Below are positions 1 to 8,801 of a DNA stretch of 64,000 bases, piece by piece (positions within the stretch are counted from its first letter, which is position 1; each line of letters begins with the position of its first letter). This stretch comes from Pseudomonas sp. LD120 (GTDB taxonomy: Bacteria > Pseudomonadota > Gammaproteobacteria > Pseudomonadales > Pseudomonadaceae). The notes beneath the pieces are model-generated. The model was not told the origin of the DNA and did no database searches. It was given only the letters and a program-made list of their open reading frames with translations. The stretch lies in assembly GCF_009861525.1 (NCBI RefSeq), contig NZ_WVHL01000005.1, forward strand, positions 310,001 to 374,000, written 5' to 3'. The position numbers were made by a program, and so were the translations under genes.

Positions 1-627
1 CGTAGCAGCTCGCGGGATGCGACCCTGGATGACTTCGGCCAGTTCTTCGGGGTGGGCGGGGTGATGGACAACTACTTCCGCAAGTACCTGCAGCCCTACG
101 TCAACACCTCGACTCCGACCTGGAGCTGGCAGCCGGGAGCCGCGCAGAAGCTGGGGATTTCCTCCGGGGTGCTGCACACCTTCCAGCGTGCATCGAACAT
201 CCGTGACGCCTTCTTCCGCTCCGGTGGCACCCAACCTATGGTGCGCTTCGAGCTTAAGCCGGTGGCCATGGACGCCAGCATCAGCCAGTTTCTCCTCGAT
301 CTGGACGGCCAGCAACTGAGCTACGACCACGGCCCAAGCCGGCCGGTGGCCATGCAATGGCCGAATCCGGGGAGCATCGGCGTGGTCCGCCTGTCGATCA
401 TGCCGCCCTCGGCCACCGGGCGCTCCGGGGTCACCCTGGACGGTCCCTGGGCCTGGTTCCGCCTGCTGGAGCAGTCGGACCTGACTGCCGGCAACTCGCC
501 GGACCGTTTCAACCTGCGGCTGCGGGTGGACAGTGCGAGCATCTCTTACGAACTGCGTGCCAACAGCGCCTTCAACCCGTTCAATCGCCGGGTGCTCAGC
601 GGCTTCAGCCTGCCGGAGCGGCTATGA
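1..627 (+). CDS. tssM: TssM/IcmF C-terminal fragment (T6SS membrane complex)
   Basis: This is the C-terminal part, about 208 codons, of TssM (IcmF/VasK). The reading frame is open from base 1, so the gene starts outside the window. TssM is the large inner-membrane protein that, with TssJ and TssL, forms the envelope-spanning channel of the type VI secretion system. What is visible is the periplasmic beta-rich C-terminal domain, including GRSGVTLDGPWAWFRLLEQ near 423-478, a pattern usual for IcmF ends. The stop codon overlaps the tagF start (ATGA at 624-627), and the following genes are all T6SS post-translational regulators, which supports the call. No upstream promoter can be judged. Confidence 0.9.
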   Translation, partial: RSSSRDATLDDFGQFFGVGGVMDNYFRKYLQPYVNTSTPTWSWQPGAAQKLGISSGVLHTFQRASNIRDAFFRSGGTQPMVRFELKPVAMDASISQFLLDLDGQQLSYDHGPSRPVAMQWPNPGSIGVVRLSIMPPSATGRSGVTLDGPWAWFRLLEQSDLTAGNSPDRFNLRLRVDSASISYELRANSAFNPFNRRVLSGFSLPERL

Positions 628-1277
628 CGGCGTTTGGCCTGTACGGCAAGTTGGCCAGTCGCGGTGATTTTGTCAGCCGTGGGCTGCCGCAGAGTTTTAT
701 CAGCCCCTGGGACGGCTGGTTGGCCGCCGGTTTGTTGGCCAGCCAGAACGCCTTGGGCGAGCAGTGGCTGAACGCCTATCTGGTCAGCCCGTTGTGGCGT
801 TTCGCCCTGGCGCCCGGGGTCTGCGGACCCGACGCGGCGGTGGGTGTGGTGATGCCGAGTATCGATCGGGTCGGGCGTTATTTCCCCCTGACCGTGGCGG
901 CGTTGCTGGAACCCGACGCTGATCTGGCGTCCCTGGTGAGCGGCCCGGAACAGTGGTTTGAACAGGTGGAAGCGCTGTTGTTGGCGACCCTGGATGAAGG
1001 CGCCTGTTTCGAAGCCCTGGAAGCGGGCTTGCAGGCCTTGGGCGCGCCCATTGCGGCGCCTCGCCTTGAAGACAGCCGGTTTGCCGGATTGCAGCGCTTT
1101 TATGTCAGTGATCCTCAGGCCCGGGGGGCGGTACTCGCGGCCCAGGGCTGTGAAGGTTCCAGTGCTTGGTGGGGACGAGGTTCGGCTGCCATCAGCCCGA
1201 TGCTGCTGCGGTGTCAGGGCCTGCCAGCGGCCAGCGATTTTGCGCAATTTTTGCTCGGACAAGAGGGTGCCGTTTAA
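624..1277 (+). CDS. tagF: TagF, T6SS-associated negative regulator
   Basis: A 217-residue protein of the TagF/ImpM (SciT) family. In P. aeruginosa TagF is a post-translational repressor of the H1-T6SS. The N-terminus (FGLYGKLASRGDFVSRGLP) is the family signature: a GK..RGDF..R motif followed by a WDxW-type stretch. The ATG overlaps the tssM stop by four bases, so translation is probably coupled. A longer open frame begins at 357, but it would run 267 bases into tssM and lacks family similarity, so I start at 624. The stop codon TAA is followed directly by the ATG of pppA with no gap. Full length for the family; it is not fused to PppA as in some alphaproteobacteria. Confidence 0.9.
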   Translation: MTAFGLYGKLASRGDFVSRGLPQSFISPWDGWLAAGLLASQNALGEQWLNAYLVSPLWRFALAPGVCGPDAAVGVVMPSIDRVGRYFPLTVAALLEPDADLASLVSGPEQWFEQVEALLLATLDEGACFEALEAGLQALGAPIAAPRLEDSRFAGLQRFYVSDPQARGAVLAAQGCEGSSAWWGRGSAAISPMLLRCQGLPAASDFAQFLLGQEGAV

Positions 1278-2012
1278 ATGGGTTCAGCGCCGCAACTGTC
1301 CTACCAGTCCGCCAGCTACAGCCATGTCGGCATGGTGCGGAAAATCAATGAAGATGCCTGGCTCGAAGCCCCGGAGACCGGCCTGTGGCTGGTGGCCGAT
1401 GGCATGGGCGGGCACGCCGCCGGCGATTACGTCAGCAGCCTGATCGTCGACAGCCTGCGGGCGGTGCCGGCGGCCGAGAGCCTGGAGCAGTACGTCGCCG
1501 CGCTGCGCAATGGCCTGGCGGCGGTGAATGCCGCGGTGCGCGAGGAAACCGCCAATCGCGGCGTGATCATGATGGGCAGCACCGTGGTCCTGCTGGTGGT
1601 GCGCGGGGCGCAGGCGGTGTGCCTGTGGGCCGGCGACAGCCGCCTGTACCGGTTGCGCGACGAGCAATTGGAGAGCATTTCCCGGGATCACAGCTACGTC
1701 CAGGACCTGCAGGACAGTGGCTTGCTCAGCGAGGCCGAAGCGCGGGTGCATCCACGGGCCAACATCGTCACTCGGGCCGTTGGCGTCGAAGCGCACTTGG
1801 AGCTGTCCCAGGTCGATCTGCAGGTGCGGGAGGGCGACACCTTCCTGCTGTGCAGCGACGGCCTGAACAAGACCGCCGAAGACTTTGAGCTGCGCGACGT
1901 GCTCAGTCACAGCGAGCCCAACGACGTGGTGCGCAGCTTGATTCACCTGGGCTTGACCCGGGGTGCGCCCGACAACATCACCGCCATCGTGATCAAGGCC
2001 GCAGGACAGTGA
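1278..2012 (+). CDS. pppA: PppA, PP2C-type Ser/Thr phosphatase of T6SS control
   Basis: A 244-residue PPM/PP2C phosphatase (Stp1/PppA). It removes phosphate from the T6SS forkhead protein Fha and so opposes PpkA. Visible motifs are the metal-binding DGMGGHAAG at about residues 41-49, GDSRLYR near 119, and LLCSDGL near 191, each with the aspartates of the two-metal centre. It is a soluble, single-domain protein. The start abuts the tagF stop. The pppA stop overlaps the probable GTG start of ppkA. The kinase/phosphatase pair next to tssM and tagF identifies the threonine phosphorylation pathway of H1-type T6SSs. Confidence 0.93.
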   Translation: MGSAPQLSYQSASYSHVGMVRKINEDAWLEAPETGLWLVADGMGGHAAGDYVSSLIVDSLRAVPAAESLEQYVAALRNGLAAVNAAVREETANRGVIMMGSTVVLLVVRGAQAVCLWAGDSRLYRLRDEQLESISRDHSYVQDLQDSGLLSEAEARVHPRANIVTRAVGVEAHLELSQVDLQVREGDTFLLCSDGLNKTAEDFELRDVLSHSEPNDVVRSLIHLGLTRGAPDNITAIVIKAAGQ

Positions 2013-5000
2013 CCATGGATATTCTGATTCCCGGCTTTGACATCCAGGGCGAGATTGGCGAAGGCGCCATGGCCAGTGTGTACCTGGCGACCCAGCGCTC
2101 GTTGGAACGCAAGGTGGCGCTCAAGGTCATGGCCGCGGCGCTGGCCGCCGACCCGAGCTTTTGTGAACGCTTCTTGCGTGAGGGCAAGACCCTGGCGCGC
2201 CTGTCGCACCCACACACGGTGACCATCCACGACATCGGCAATGTCGGTGAGCTGTACTACATGGCCATGGAGTACCTGCCCAACGGCACGCTGAAAGAGC
2301 GCATCGCCGCTGGACTGACCCCGCAGCAGGGCCTGACCTACATCCGCCAGATCGCCTCGGCCCTGGGCTATGCCCACGCCCAGGGGCTGGTGCACCGTGA
2401 TGTGAAGCCGGCCAACATCCTGTTCCGCGCCGATGGCACGGCGGTGCTCTCGGACTTCGGCATCGCCAAGTCGCTGGACGACCGCACCCAGTTCACCCAG
2501 GCCGGTTTCGCCGTGGGCACACCCAGCTACATGAGCCCTGAACAGGCCCGTGGCCAGGAGATCGATGGGCGTGCCGACCTCTACGCCCTGGGCGTGGTGC
2601 TGTATGAGATCCTCGTCGGCGAGCTGCCGTACAACGGCACCGATGCGCTGTCCACGGCCCTGGCCCACCTCACCGAACCGCTGCCGGAGCTGCCGCTGCA
2701 CCACGGGCGCTACCAGCACATTCTGCTCAAGCTGCTGGCCAAGGACCCGGCCCAGCGTTACCCGGACGCCGCTGCGTTGCTGGCGGCCCTGGATCACCTG
2801 CCGCCGGAGACGGCCGAGGTCGAGGCGACGCTGATCCAGCCGTTGCCGCTGCCCCCTCAGGCCGTGCCCGTGGGCAACGACCTGGGCGGGTTGACCCCGG
2901 TGTCGATCGAAATTCCGCAACAGGCGCCGCAACCAGAAGCGCCGGCGCATCACGCCTCGCCGAAGGCGCCGCCGCAGCCTGTCCGCCAGGAACCGCCATC
3001 GCGCTCCGCCCCGCCCTCGGCGGGTAGCGCGCCTTCCGAGCAGCGCCGTGGGCCGGTGCTGGCCCTGGCCGGGGTGGCCGTGGCGGTGGCCCTGGCGGTG
3101 GCCGGCGGCGGTTACTGGTGGTTGTCCGGCGATAGCCCGGCGCCGCCGAGCGCTTCGGCTGCCAGCTCCACGCCCACGGTGGCGCCAGTGCATCAAGCCG
3201 TTGCCGCCGATGTCGATGGCGGCCAGCGGCCGCTGCTGATGCCGGGCAAGAAGACCCTGTTCCAGCGGGTGCTGAGCAAGCCGGGGGCGAGTTTCTCCAG
3301 TGCCCCAGGTGCCGCTCCGGACCAGGCGGTGCCGGCGTTTTCGGTGCTGTATGTGTACCAGCGCAAAACCCTCGACGGCCGCGCCTGGCTGCGCCTGGGC
3401 GCCGCCAGTGATGGCCGCAGCGCCGGCTGGCTGCCGGCCGAACAGGTCAGCGACTGGAAGCAGAGCCTGGTGCTGAAATTCACCGAGCGTTCCGGGCGTG
3501 CGCCGGTGATGTTCGTGCGCCAGGCCAGCGAGCTGGAGCGCCTGCTGGCGGACCCGGCGGCGGCCAAGAACCTGTTGCTCCGGGCGCAGAAGAACCCCCA
3601 GGACGAGCAGCAGGTGCTGGCCCTGGAGCCCAATGCCAGCGCGGTGCCTCAGGATCAGTTCTACCTGCTGCCGATCTTCGACTCCAAAGAGAGCTTCGAC
3701 GAGAACGGCCAGCCGGTGCAGTTACTCAATGTCGCCTCGATCGATCCGGGCAACAGCCCGCAGAGCATCAGCGACAGCAGCGGCAAGTCCCTGCCGGCGA
3801 ACAGCCCGCCGGCCGCCGCCGATGCTTTCCGTACGGCGGTGGTGCTGGTGGTGGACACCTCGGTGTCGATGCAGCCGTACATCGATCAAGTGCGCGAGGT
3901 GGTCCGCGAACTGCAAAGCAAGATTGCCGAGCGTGGCGAACTGGACAGCGTCAGCTTCGGTCTGGTGGGTTTTCGCAACAGCACCCGCAAGACTCCGGGC
4001 CTGGAGTACGTGACCAAGACCCTGGTCACCCTGGATCAGGGCCGCGACCCCCAGCGCTTCCAGGAACTGATGAGTCAGGTCAAGGCCACCAGCGTGTCCA
4101 GTCATTCGTTCAACGAAGATGCCTTCGCCGGGGTGATGCAGGCGGTGGAAGGCATGGACTGGAAGGGCTACGGCGGGCGTTTGATTCTGCTGGTCAGCGA
4201 TGCCGGAGCCTTGCGCAAGAACGACCCCTACAGCGGCTCTCAGATGAATGAGGCCGAAGTGCGTCAGGCGGCCCTGGGCAAGCAGATCAAGATCTACGCC
4301 CTGCACCTGCGCACCGCCGCCGGCAAGAACAACCATGCCCAGGCCGAAACCCAGTACCGGGTGCTGACCGCCGATGCCAACCCGAAGATCGGTGATCTGT
4401 ATATCCCGGTGCCCGGTGGCGACGTACGCAAGTTCGGTGAGCGCGTCGATGAGATCGGTACGGTGTTCGCCGACCTGGTGCATCAGGTGCGCAGCAACCA
4501 GAACCAGGCGGTGCCGCTGCTGGCGGCGGCGCCGAGCATCGCGCAAAAATCCGCGGCCATCGGCTACGCCATGCACATGGACTTTCTCGGTCGCAAGGCC
4601 GCCAGCCAGGCGCCGCAACTGGTCAGCGCCTGGACCGCCGACCGCGACCTGACCAACCCGGCGCTGCCGGCGTTCCAGGTCTGCGTGATGCTGACCAAGC
4701 TGCAACTCAACGACTTGCAACAGTCGCTGAAACTGATCGTCGACGCGGCACGTAAGACCCAGACCTCGCCCAAGGATTTCTTCCAGGAAATCGCCAGCGC
4801 CAGCGCCTACATGAGCCGCGATCCTTCGGCCCTGCGCAAGGGCGGCAATCTGGCTGATGGCGGCGTGCTGGGGGAATACCTGGAAGGGCTGCCGTATCGC
4901 AGCAAGTCGCTGAGCATGACTCAGGATTTGTGGCTGTCGCTGAGTGTGGCCGAACAGGAAGACTTCATCGACGAGCTGGATTCGAAGATCCGTCTCTATG

Positions 5001-5095
5001 AAACCTTCCACAACGACCTGGCCAACTGGGTGCGCTTCGGCGACGCCGAGCCTGGGGATGCGCTGTATCGCGTGCCGTTGTCGACGCTGCCGTGA
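2009..5095 (+). CDS. ppkA: PpkA, membrane Ser/Thr kinase with periplasmic vWA domain
   Basis: A 1028-residue Hanks-type kinase that phosphorylates Fha to trigger T6SS assembly. The kinase domain comes first (about residues 5-265), with the glycine loop GEGAMASVY, the catalytic HRDVKPANILF near 129 and DFGIAKS near 149. A Pro/Ala-rich linker and one membrane segment at about 350-372 follow. A large periplasmic part carries a von Willebrand A domain with an intact MIDAS motif (DTSVSMQ, about residue 615). Two starts are possible: GTG at 2009, overlapping pppA, or ATG at 2015; the products differ by two residues. The stop overlaps the tagT start. The same architecture is known for P. aeruginosa PpkA, where the periplasmic part receives the TagQRST signal. 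Confidence 0.93.
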   Translation: MTMDILIPGFDIQGEIGEGAMASVYLATQRSLERKVALKVMAAALAADPSFCERFLREGKTLARLSHPHTVTIHDIGNVGELYYMAMEYLPNGTLKERIAAGLTPQQGLTYIRQIASALGYAHAQGLVHRDVKPANILFRADGTAVLSDFGIAKSLDDRTQFTQAGFAVGTPSYMSPEQARGQEIDGRADLYALGVVLYEILVGELPYNGTDALSTALAHLTEPLPELPLHHGRYQHILLKLLAKDPAQRYPDAAALLAALDHLPPETAEVEATLIQPLPLPPQAVPVGNDLGGLTPVSIEIPQQAPQPEAPAHHASPKAPPQPVRQEPPSRSAPPSAGSAPSEQRRGPVLALAGVAVAVALAVAGGGYWWLSGDSPAPPSASAASSTPTVAPVHQAVAADVDGGQRPLLMPGKKTLFQRVLSKPGASFSSAPGAAPDQAVPAFSVLYVYQRKTLDGRAWLRLGAASDGRSAGWLPAEQVSDWKQSLVLKFTERSGRAPVMFVRQASELERLLADPAAAKNLLLRAQKNPQDEQQVLALEPNASAVPQDQFYLLPIFDSKESFDENGQPVQLLNVASIDPGNSPQSISDSSGKSLPANSPPAAADAFRTAVVLVVDTSVSMQPYIDQVREVVRELQSKIAERGELDSVSFGLVGFRNSTRKTPGLEYVTKTLVTLDQGRDPQRFQELMSQVKATSVSSHSFNEDAFAGVMQAVEGMDWKGYGGRLILLVSDAGALRKNDPYSGSQMNEAEVRQAALGKQIKIYALHLRTAAGKNNHAQAETQYRVLTADANPKIGDLYIPVPGGDVRKFGERVDEIGTVFADLVHQVRSNQNQAVPLLAAAPSIAQKSAAIGYAMHMDFLGRKAASQAPQLVSAWTADRDLTNPALPAFQVCVMLTKLQLNDLQQSLKLIVDAARKTQTSPKDFFQEIASASAYMSRDPSALRKGGNLADGGVLGEYLEGLPYRSKSLSMTQDLWLSLSVAEQEDFIDELDSKIRLYETFHNDLANWVRFGDAEPGDALYRVPLSTLP

Positions 5096-5811
5096 TGCTC
5101 AACCTGACGGATGTGCGCAAGAGCCGCGGCGAGGGACGCCAGCGCTACAGCCTGGTGATTCCCCGGCTGCAGTTGCGCGCCGGCGATCAACTGGCGGTGG
5201 TCGGTCCCAGCGGCTGCGGCAAAAGCACTTTGCTCGACCTGCTGGCGCTGGTGCTGGCCCCGGATTCGGCGGCGCGCTTCGAATTCGCCCCGACCAATGA
5301 CGTGGTCGACATCACCGGGATCTGGCGCGTGGCGGGCCACAGCGCCTTGGCGCAACTGCGCAGCCAGCACCTGGGGTACGTGCCGCAGACCGGCGGGTTG
5401 CTGGGGTTTCTCGATGTGCGCGGCAACATCAGCCTGCCCCGGCGGTTGCTCGGGCTGGCCGACGAGGGCATTCCCCGACGCTTGGCCGAGCGTCTGGAAA
5501 TTGCCGATCAACTGCGCAAGAAGCCTGCGGCACTGTCGGTAGGCCAACGTCAGCGGGTCAGTTGCGCCCGGGCCCTGGCCCATGCTCCGCGGCTGCTGTT
5601 GGCGGACGAGCCGACGGCCGCCCTGGACCCGCTGAATGCCCAGCGGGTGATGCAATTGCTGGTGCAGCAGGCAAGGGAGCAGCGCCTGTGCTGTGTGGTG
5701 GCGACCCACGATGAAGCCCTGGCCCGGGCCAATGGCTTGCAGGTGCGGCGCATTGCCTGCCAGCGCGACGCCGATGGCGGGGTCACCGCGACGCTGGGAG
5801 AGGCCTGCTGA
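5092..5811 (+). CDS. tagT: TagT, ABC transporter ATP-binding protein of T6SS signalling
   Basis: A 239-residue ABC ATPase. Walker A is GPSGCGKST at about residues 38-46, the signature is LSVGQRQR near 148, and Walker B is LLLADEPTAALD near 168. It belongs to the LolD/MacB-like group that pairs with FtsX-like permeases. With TagS it forms the inner-membrane ABC component of the TagQRST pathway, which in P. aeruginosa acts upstream of PpkA when the envelope is disturbed. It overlaps ppkA by four bases at the start and tagS by one base at the end, so it is tightly co-translated. Assignment rests on family and on its fixed place between ppkA and tagS. Confidence 0.9.
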   Translation: MMLNLTDVRKSRGEGRQRYSLVIPRLQLRAGDQLAVVGPSGCGKSTLLDLLALVLAPDSAARFEFAPTNDVVDITGIWRVAGHSALAQLRSQHLGYVPQTGGLLGFLDVRGNISLPRRLLGLADEGIPRRLAERLEIADQLRKKPAALSVGQRQRVSCARALAHAPRLLLADEPTAALDPLNAQRVMQLLVQQAREQRLCCVVATHDEALARANGLQVRRIACQRDADGGVTATLGEAC

Positions 5812-7013
5812 TGCGTGCGTCCCTGACCGCTGCGCTGGCCTGGCAGGACTACCGCGCCGACAGCTGGCTGTCTGCGTGTTCGGTGTTGGCCCTGGTGGCG
5901 GTGATCGCGCCGCTGCTGGTGCTGTTTGGGCTCAAGTTCGGCCTGGTCAGCAGCCTCACCGAGCGTCTGGAGAAGGACCCGGCGGTGCGCGAGATCATTC
6001 CTTTGGGCGGCGGGCGTTTCAACGCTGATTTCATCGCCCAGTTAGGGCAGCGCCCGGACGTCGCGTTTGCCTTGCCCAGAACGCGGCAGATCGCCGCGAC
6101 GGCGCAGCTGTCACGGGGCGAAGGCGAGGCCGGGGTGACTGTGGAGATGTTGCCGACGGCGGCGTCCGATCCGTTGCTCGGGCGCTTGCCGGTGCCCCGT
6201 GGCATGAATCGCGTAGTGCTCAGTCGCACCGCCGCCGAGAAGCTTGGCGCCGAGCCCGGAGACTGGTTGCAGGCCAGTTTTGGCCGGCAAGTGGCGGGGC
6301 GCAGCGAAGTGCAGCGCACGCGGGTCTTGGTCGAGGGGGTATTGCCGGTGCAAGCCTTCGCCCGGGATGCCTTGTTCGCCCCGCTGGTGTTGCTGGAGGC
6401 TGCCGAGGATTACCGCGACGGCCGTGCGGTGGCGGCCTTGGGCTGGCTGGGCGAGGCGCCGGCTGTATCGCGGCAGCGGATTTATCCGGCGTTTCGCCTG
6501 TATGCCCGCAACCTGGATGACGTCGAGCCGTTGCGCCGCTATTTCGCCGAGCGTGGCCTGCTGGTGTCGACCCAGGCCCAGAGCATTGCCCAGGTGCAGT
6601 CCTTGAGCCGCAACCTGTCGATCATTTTCTGGGTGATCGCTGGACTGGCGTTGGCGGGGGCTTTCGCGGCGATCTTCGCCGGGGCCCTGGCGGCGGTGGA
6701 GCGCAAGCGTCGGGAGTTGGCGGTGCTGCGCCTGCTGGGGTTTTCCACTGCGGCGCTGTTGCTGTTCGTGGTCGCCCAGGCGCTGTACAGCGCCGGTTTC
6801 GCCGCGCTGTTGAGTGTCGCCCTGTATGGCCTGGCCGAGGCTGGGCTGAACCAACTGTTCATGCAGGTGCCGGGCGAGTACGCCAGTCATCTGCTGCCGG
6901 TCCATTACGGGCTGGCCCTCTTGGCGACGCTGGGCGTCAGCACTCTGGCCGCTGGGCTGGGGGGCTGGCGAGTGTCGCGCATTGAAGCGTGTGAAGGAAT
7001 TCGCGATGTATAA
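5811..7013 (+). CDS. tagS: TagS, FtsX/LolC-like permease of T6SS signalling
   Basis: A 400-residue inner-membrane protein with the MacB/FtsX topology: one N-terminal membrane helix (about residues 18-45), a large periplasmic domain (about 50-265), then three C-terminal helices (about 268-295, 308-345, 362-385). It is the permease partner of TagT. The periplasmic domain presumably contacts TagR/TagQ; that is inference from the pathway in P. aeruginosa. The start codon shares a base with the tagT stop (TGATG). The 3' end overlaps tagR by eight bases. Confidence 0.88.
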   Translation: MRASLTAALAWQDYRADSWLSACSVLALVAVIAPLLVLFGLKFGLVSSLTERLEKDPAVREIIPLGGGRFNADFIAQLGQRPDVAFALPRTRQIAATAQLSRGEGEAGVTVEMLPTAASDPLLGRLPVPRGMNRVVLSRTAAEKLGAEPGDWLQASFGRQVAGRSEVQRTRVLVEGVLPVQAFARDALFAPLVLLEAAEDYRDGRAVAALGWLGEAPAVSRQRIYPAFRLYARNLDDVEPLRRYFAERGLLVSTQAQSIAQVQSLSRNLSIIFWVIAGLALAGAFAAIFAGALAAVERKRRELAVLRLLGFSTAALLLFVVAQALYSAGFAALLSVALYGLAEAGLNQLFMQVPGEYASHLLPVHYGLALLATLGVSTLAAGLGGWRVSRIEACEGIRDV

Positions 7014-8718
7014 GTTGATCGGCGTTGTGTTGGCCATGACCCTGGCTGGCGCGGTGTGGGCCGAAGAGGCCAGCAACAAGATGGACAACCCCAAGCCATT
7101 GCCGGATGACGTCAGTCTGCCGCTGCCCTGCGAAGGCGAGATGGTCTTCCGCTACGTCTATGTGCTGGCCCAAGGCGCCCTGGACGACCGCGAGGTGAAC
7201 CTCGGCTACCCCTTTAGCGAAGGCGAAAGCGGCTATAAGCAGTCGTTCATCTCCGGCTATCGCCGGGACTACATCAATGGCCAGTTCACCCTCAAGGACC
7301 TGCCTCGCAGCTGGGTCAAGACCATTGGCCCGGGCTTGCCGAAAGCGGGCGCCGAGGTGCCGCTCAAGCCGATGCTGTACTTCATTGGCAAGTACGAAGT
7401 CACCGCCCGCCAGTACGCCCAGGTCATGGCTCAGGCGCAATCCTTGGCCAGCGGTGAGCCGGCTCCGGCCTGTGAGGTGCCCGAAGGCATGCAGGGGCGT
7501 TTGCCCAAGGTCAAGCTGTCGCGTTTCGAGGCCGAACGCTTTGCCGCGGTCTACAGCGCCTGGCTGATGAAGAATCACCGCGACCTGCTGCCGGTCAGCG
7601 GCCGTGGCACTTCGGCGCAAGACGGCGGCCTGGGCTTTGTCCGTCTGCCCACCGAAGTCGAGTGGGAATACGCCGCCCGGGGTGGCCAGGCGGTGAGCCG
7701 CCAGGACCTCGAAGGGCGTTTGTTCCCGAGGCGCCTGGAGGGCAGTGAAAGCGACGGCCCGCTGGCGGACTGGGCGGTGTTCAACCAGGTGGCCGGCGGC
7801 ACCGGCCAGGCTGCGCGGTTGATGCCCATTGGCACCAAACTGCCCAACCCCATCGGCATGTTCGACGTGATTGGCAACGCCGCGGAGATGGTCCAGGAGT
7901 CGTTCCAGCTGGTGCATTCCGGACGACGCCAAGGCACCTACGGCGGCTTTGTGGTCAAGGGCGGCAACTACCTGGAAGGCGAAGGCACGCTATTCACCGG
8001 GATGCGTCGCGAGTACCCGCTGTTTGGCGCCGATGGCACTGAGCAGAGCAACGAAACCACCGGTTTTCGAGTGGCCATCGGCGCCCTGGCGGCGCCGCGT
8101 TCACGTTACAAGGAACTGTTCGCGCAATGGCAGAAGGAGGGTCGCCTGGCCTCTCTGACCGACGCCATCGACGACGCCCAGGAGCCCACCAAGCGCCTTG
8201 ACAGCATCATCGCCGCCAGCCTTGATCCACGCTTGCAGGCGGAGCTGGGACTGGTCAACGAAGAGCTCAAGCGCAACGTTTCGCTGATTGCCCAACAGCG
8301 TGAGGAAGCGGCCGGCAACTTGATCCAGTCCGCGGCCCTGGTGGCCGAGACCATCAACAACTACAACATCCGCCTGACCAACTTGAAGAAGAGTCAGCAG
8401 CAGGCCATTGCGGCCAAGGATGAACCCAGCGCCCAACTGTTCGCCGAAGCCATCAAGAATGGTCGCAGCGCGCTGGATGGGGCGGTGGCGATTTACATCG
8501 ACAACCTGGCCACGGGCACCCGTTACACCGACGCGGTGATCCAGGCGCAGTTTCAACGAATCAAGGAAGAGCTCAATCGCAAGCCGGTGCTCGGCAAGAG
8601 CCTGGTGACGCGCGCTACGTTATTCGTCCGTCATGTCGGCAATTATCGCCAGAAACGGCGAGCCGATCCGGCGACGATTTTGAAGGAGCTGCTCGCATCG
8701 GCCGGTCAGAAGTCATGA
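7006..8718 (+). CDS. tagR: TagR, periplasmic FGE-sulfatase-fold activator of PpkA
   Basis: A 570-residue protein with an N-terminal signal peptide (cleavage likely after AVWA, about residue 20) and a formylglycine-generating-enzyme-like (SUMF1/FGE) domain from about residue 90 to 365, ending in the typical GGNY...ETTGFRVAIG block. TagR acts in the periplasm and promotes PpkA activation in P. aeruginosa. After the FGE domain come about 200 residues that look mostly helical, rich in Q, E, K and A. I start at ATG 7006, behind GAAGGA, because it gives a clean signal peptide. An in-frame start at 6982 adds eight residues before it. The gene overlaps tagS by eight bases. Confidence 0.9.
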   Translation: MYKLIGVVLAMTLAGAVWAEEASNKMDNPKPLPDDVSLPLPCEGEMVFRYVYVLAQGALDDREVNLGYPFSEGESGYKQSFISGYRRDYINGQFTLKDLPRSWVKTIGPGLPKAGAEVPLKPMLYFIGKYEVTARQYAQVMAQAQSLASGEPAPACEVPEGMQGRLPKVKLSRFEAERFAAVYSAWLMKNHRDLLPVSGRGTSAQDGGLGFVRLPTEVEWEYAARGGQAVSRQDLEGRLFPRRLEGSESDGPLADWAVFNQVAGGTGQAARLMPIGTKLPNPIGMFDVIGNAAEMVQESFQLVHSGRRQGTYGGFVVKGGNYLEGEGTLFTGMRREYPLFGADGTEQSNETTGFRVAIGALAAPRSRYKELFAQWQKEGRLASLTDAIDDAQEPTKRLDSIIAASLDPRLQAELGLVNEELKRNVSLIAQQREEAAGNLIQSAALVAETINNYNIRLTNLKKSQQQAIAAKDEPSAQLFAEAIKNGRSALDGAVAIYIDNLATGTRYTDAVIQAQFQRIKEELNRKPVLGKSLVTRATLFVRHVGNYRQKRRADPATILKELLASAGQKS

Positions 8719-8801
8719 TCGGGCGCTATCTGTCGAGCCTGGAGGAGCTTGGGCGACGTTGTGTCGTACCGAGTGGGTCAAACTTAATCGAGATCACGAA
8801 C

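Noticed and set aside
8715..8801. Longer N-terminus for TagQ starting inside the tagR stop
   Set aside because: It would place 29 hydrophilic residues before a clear lipoprotein signal peptide.
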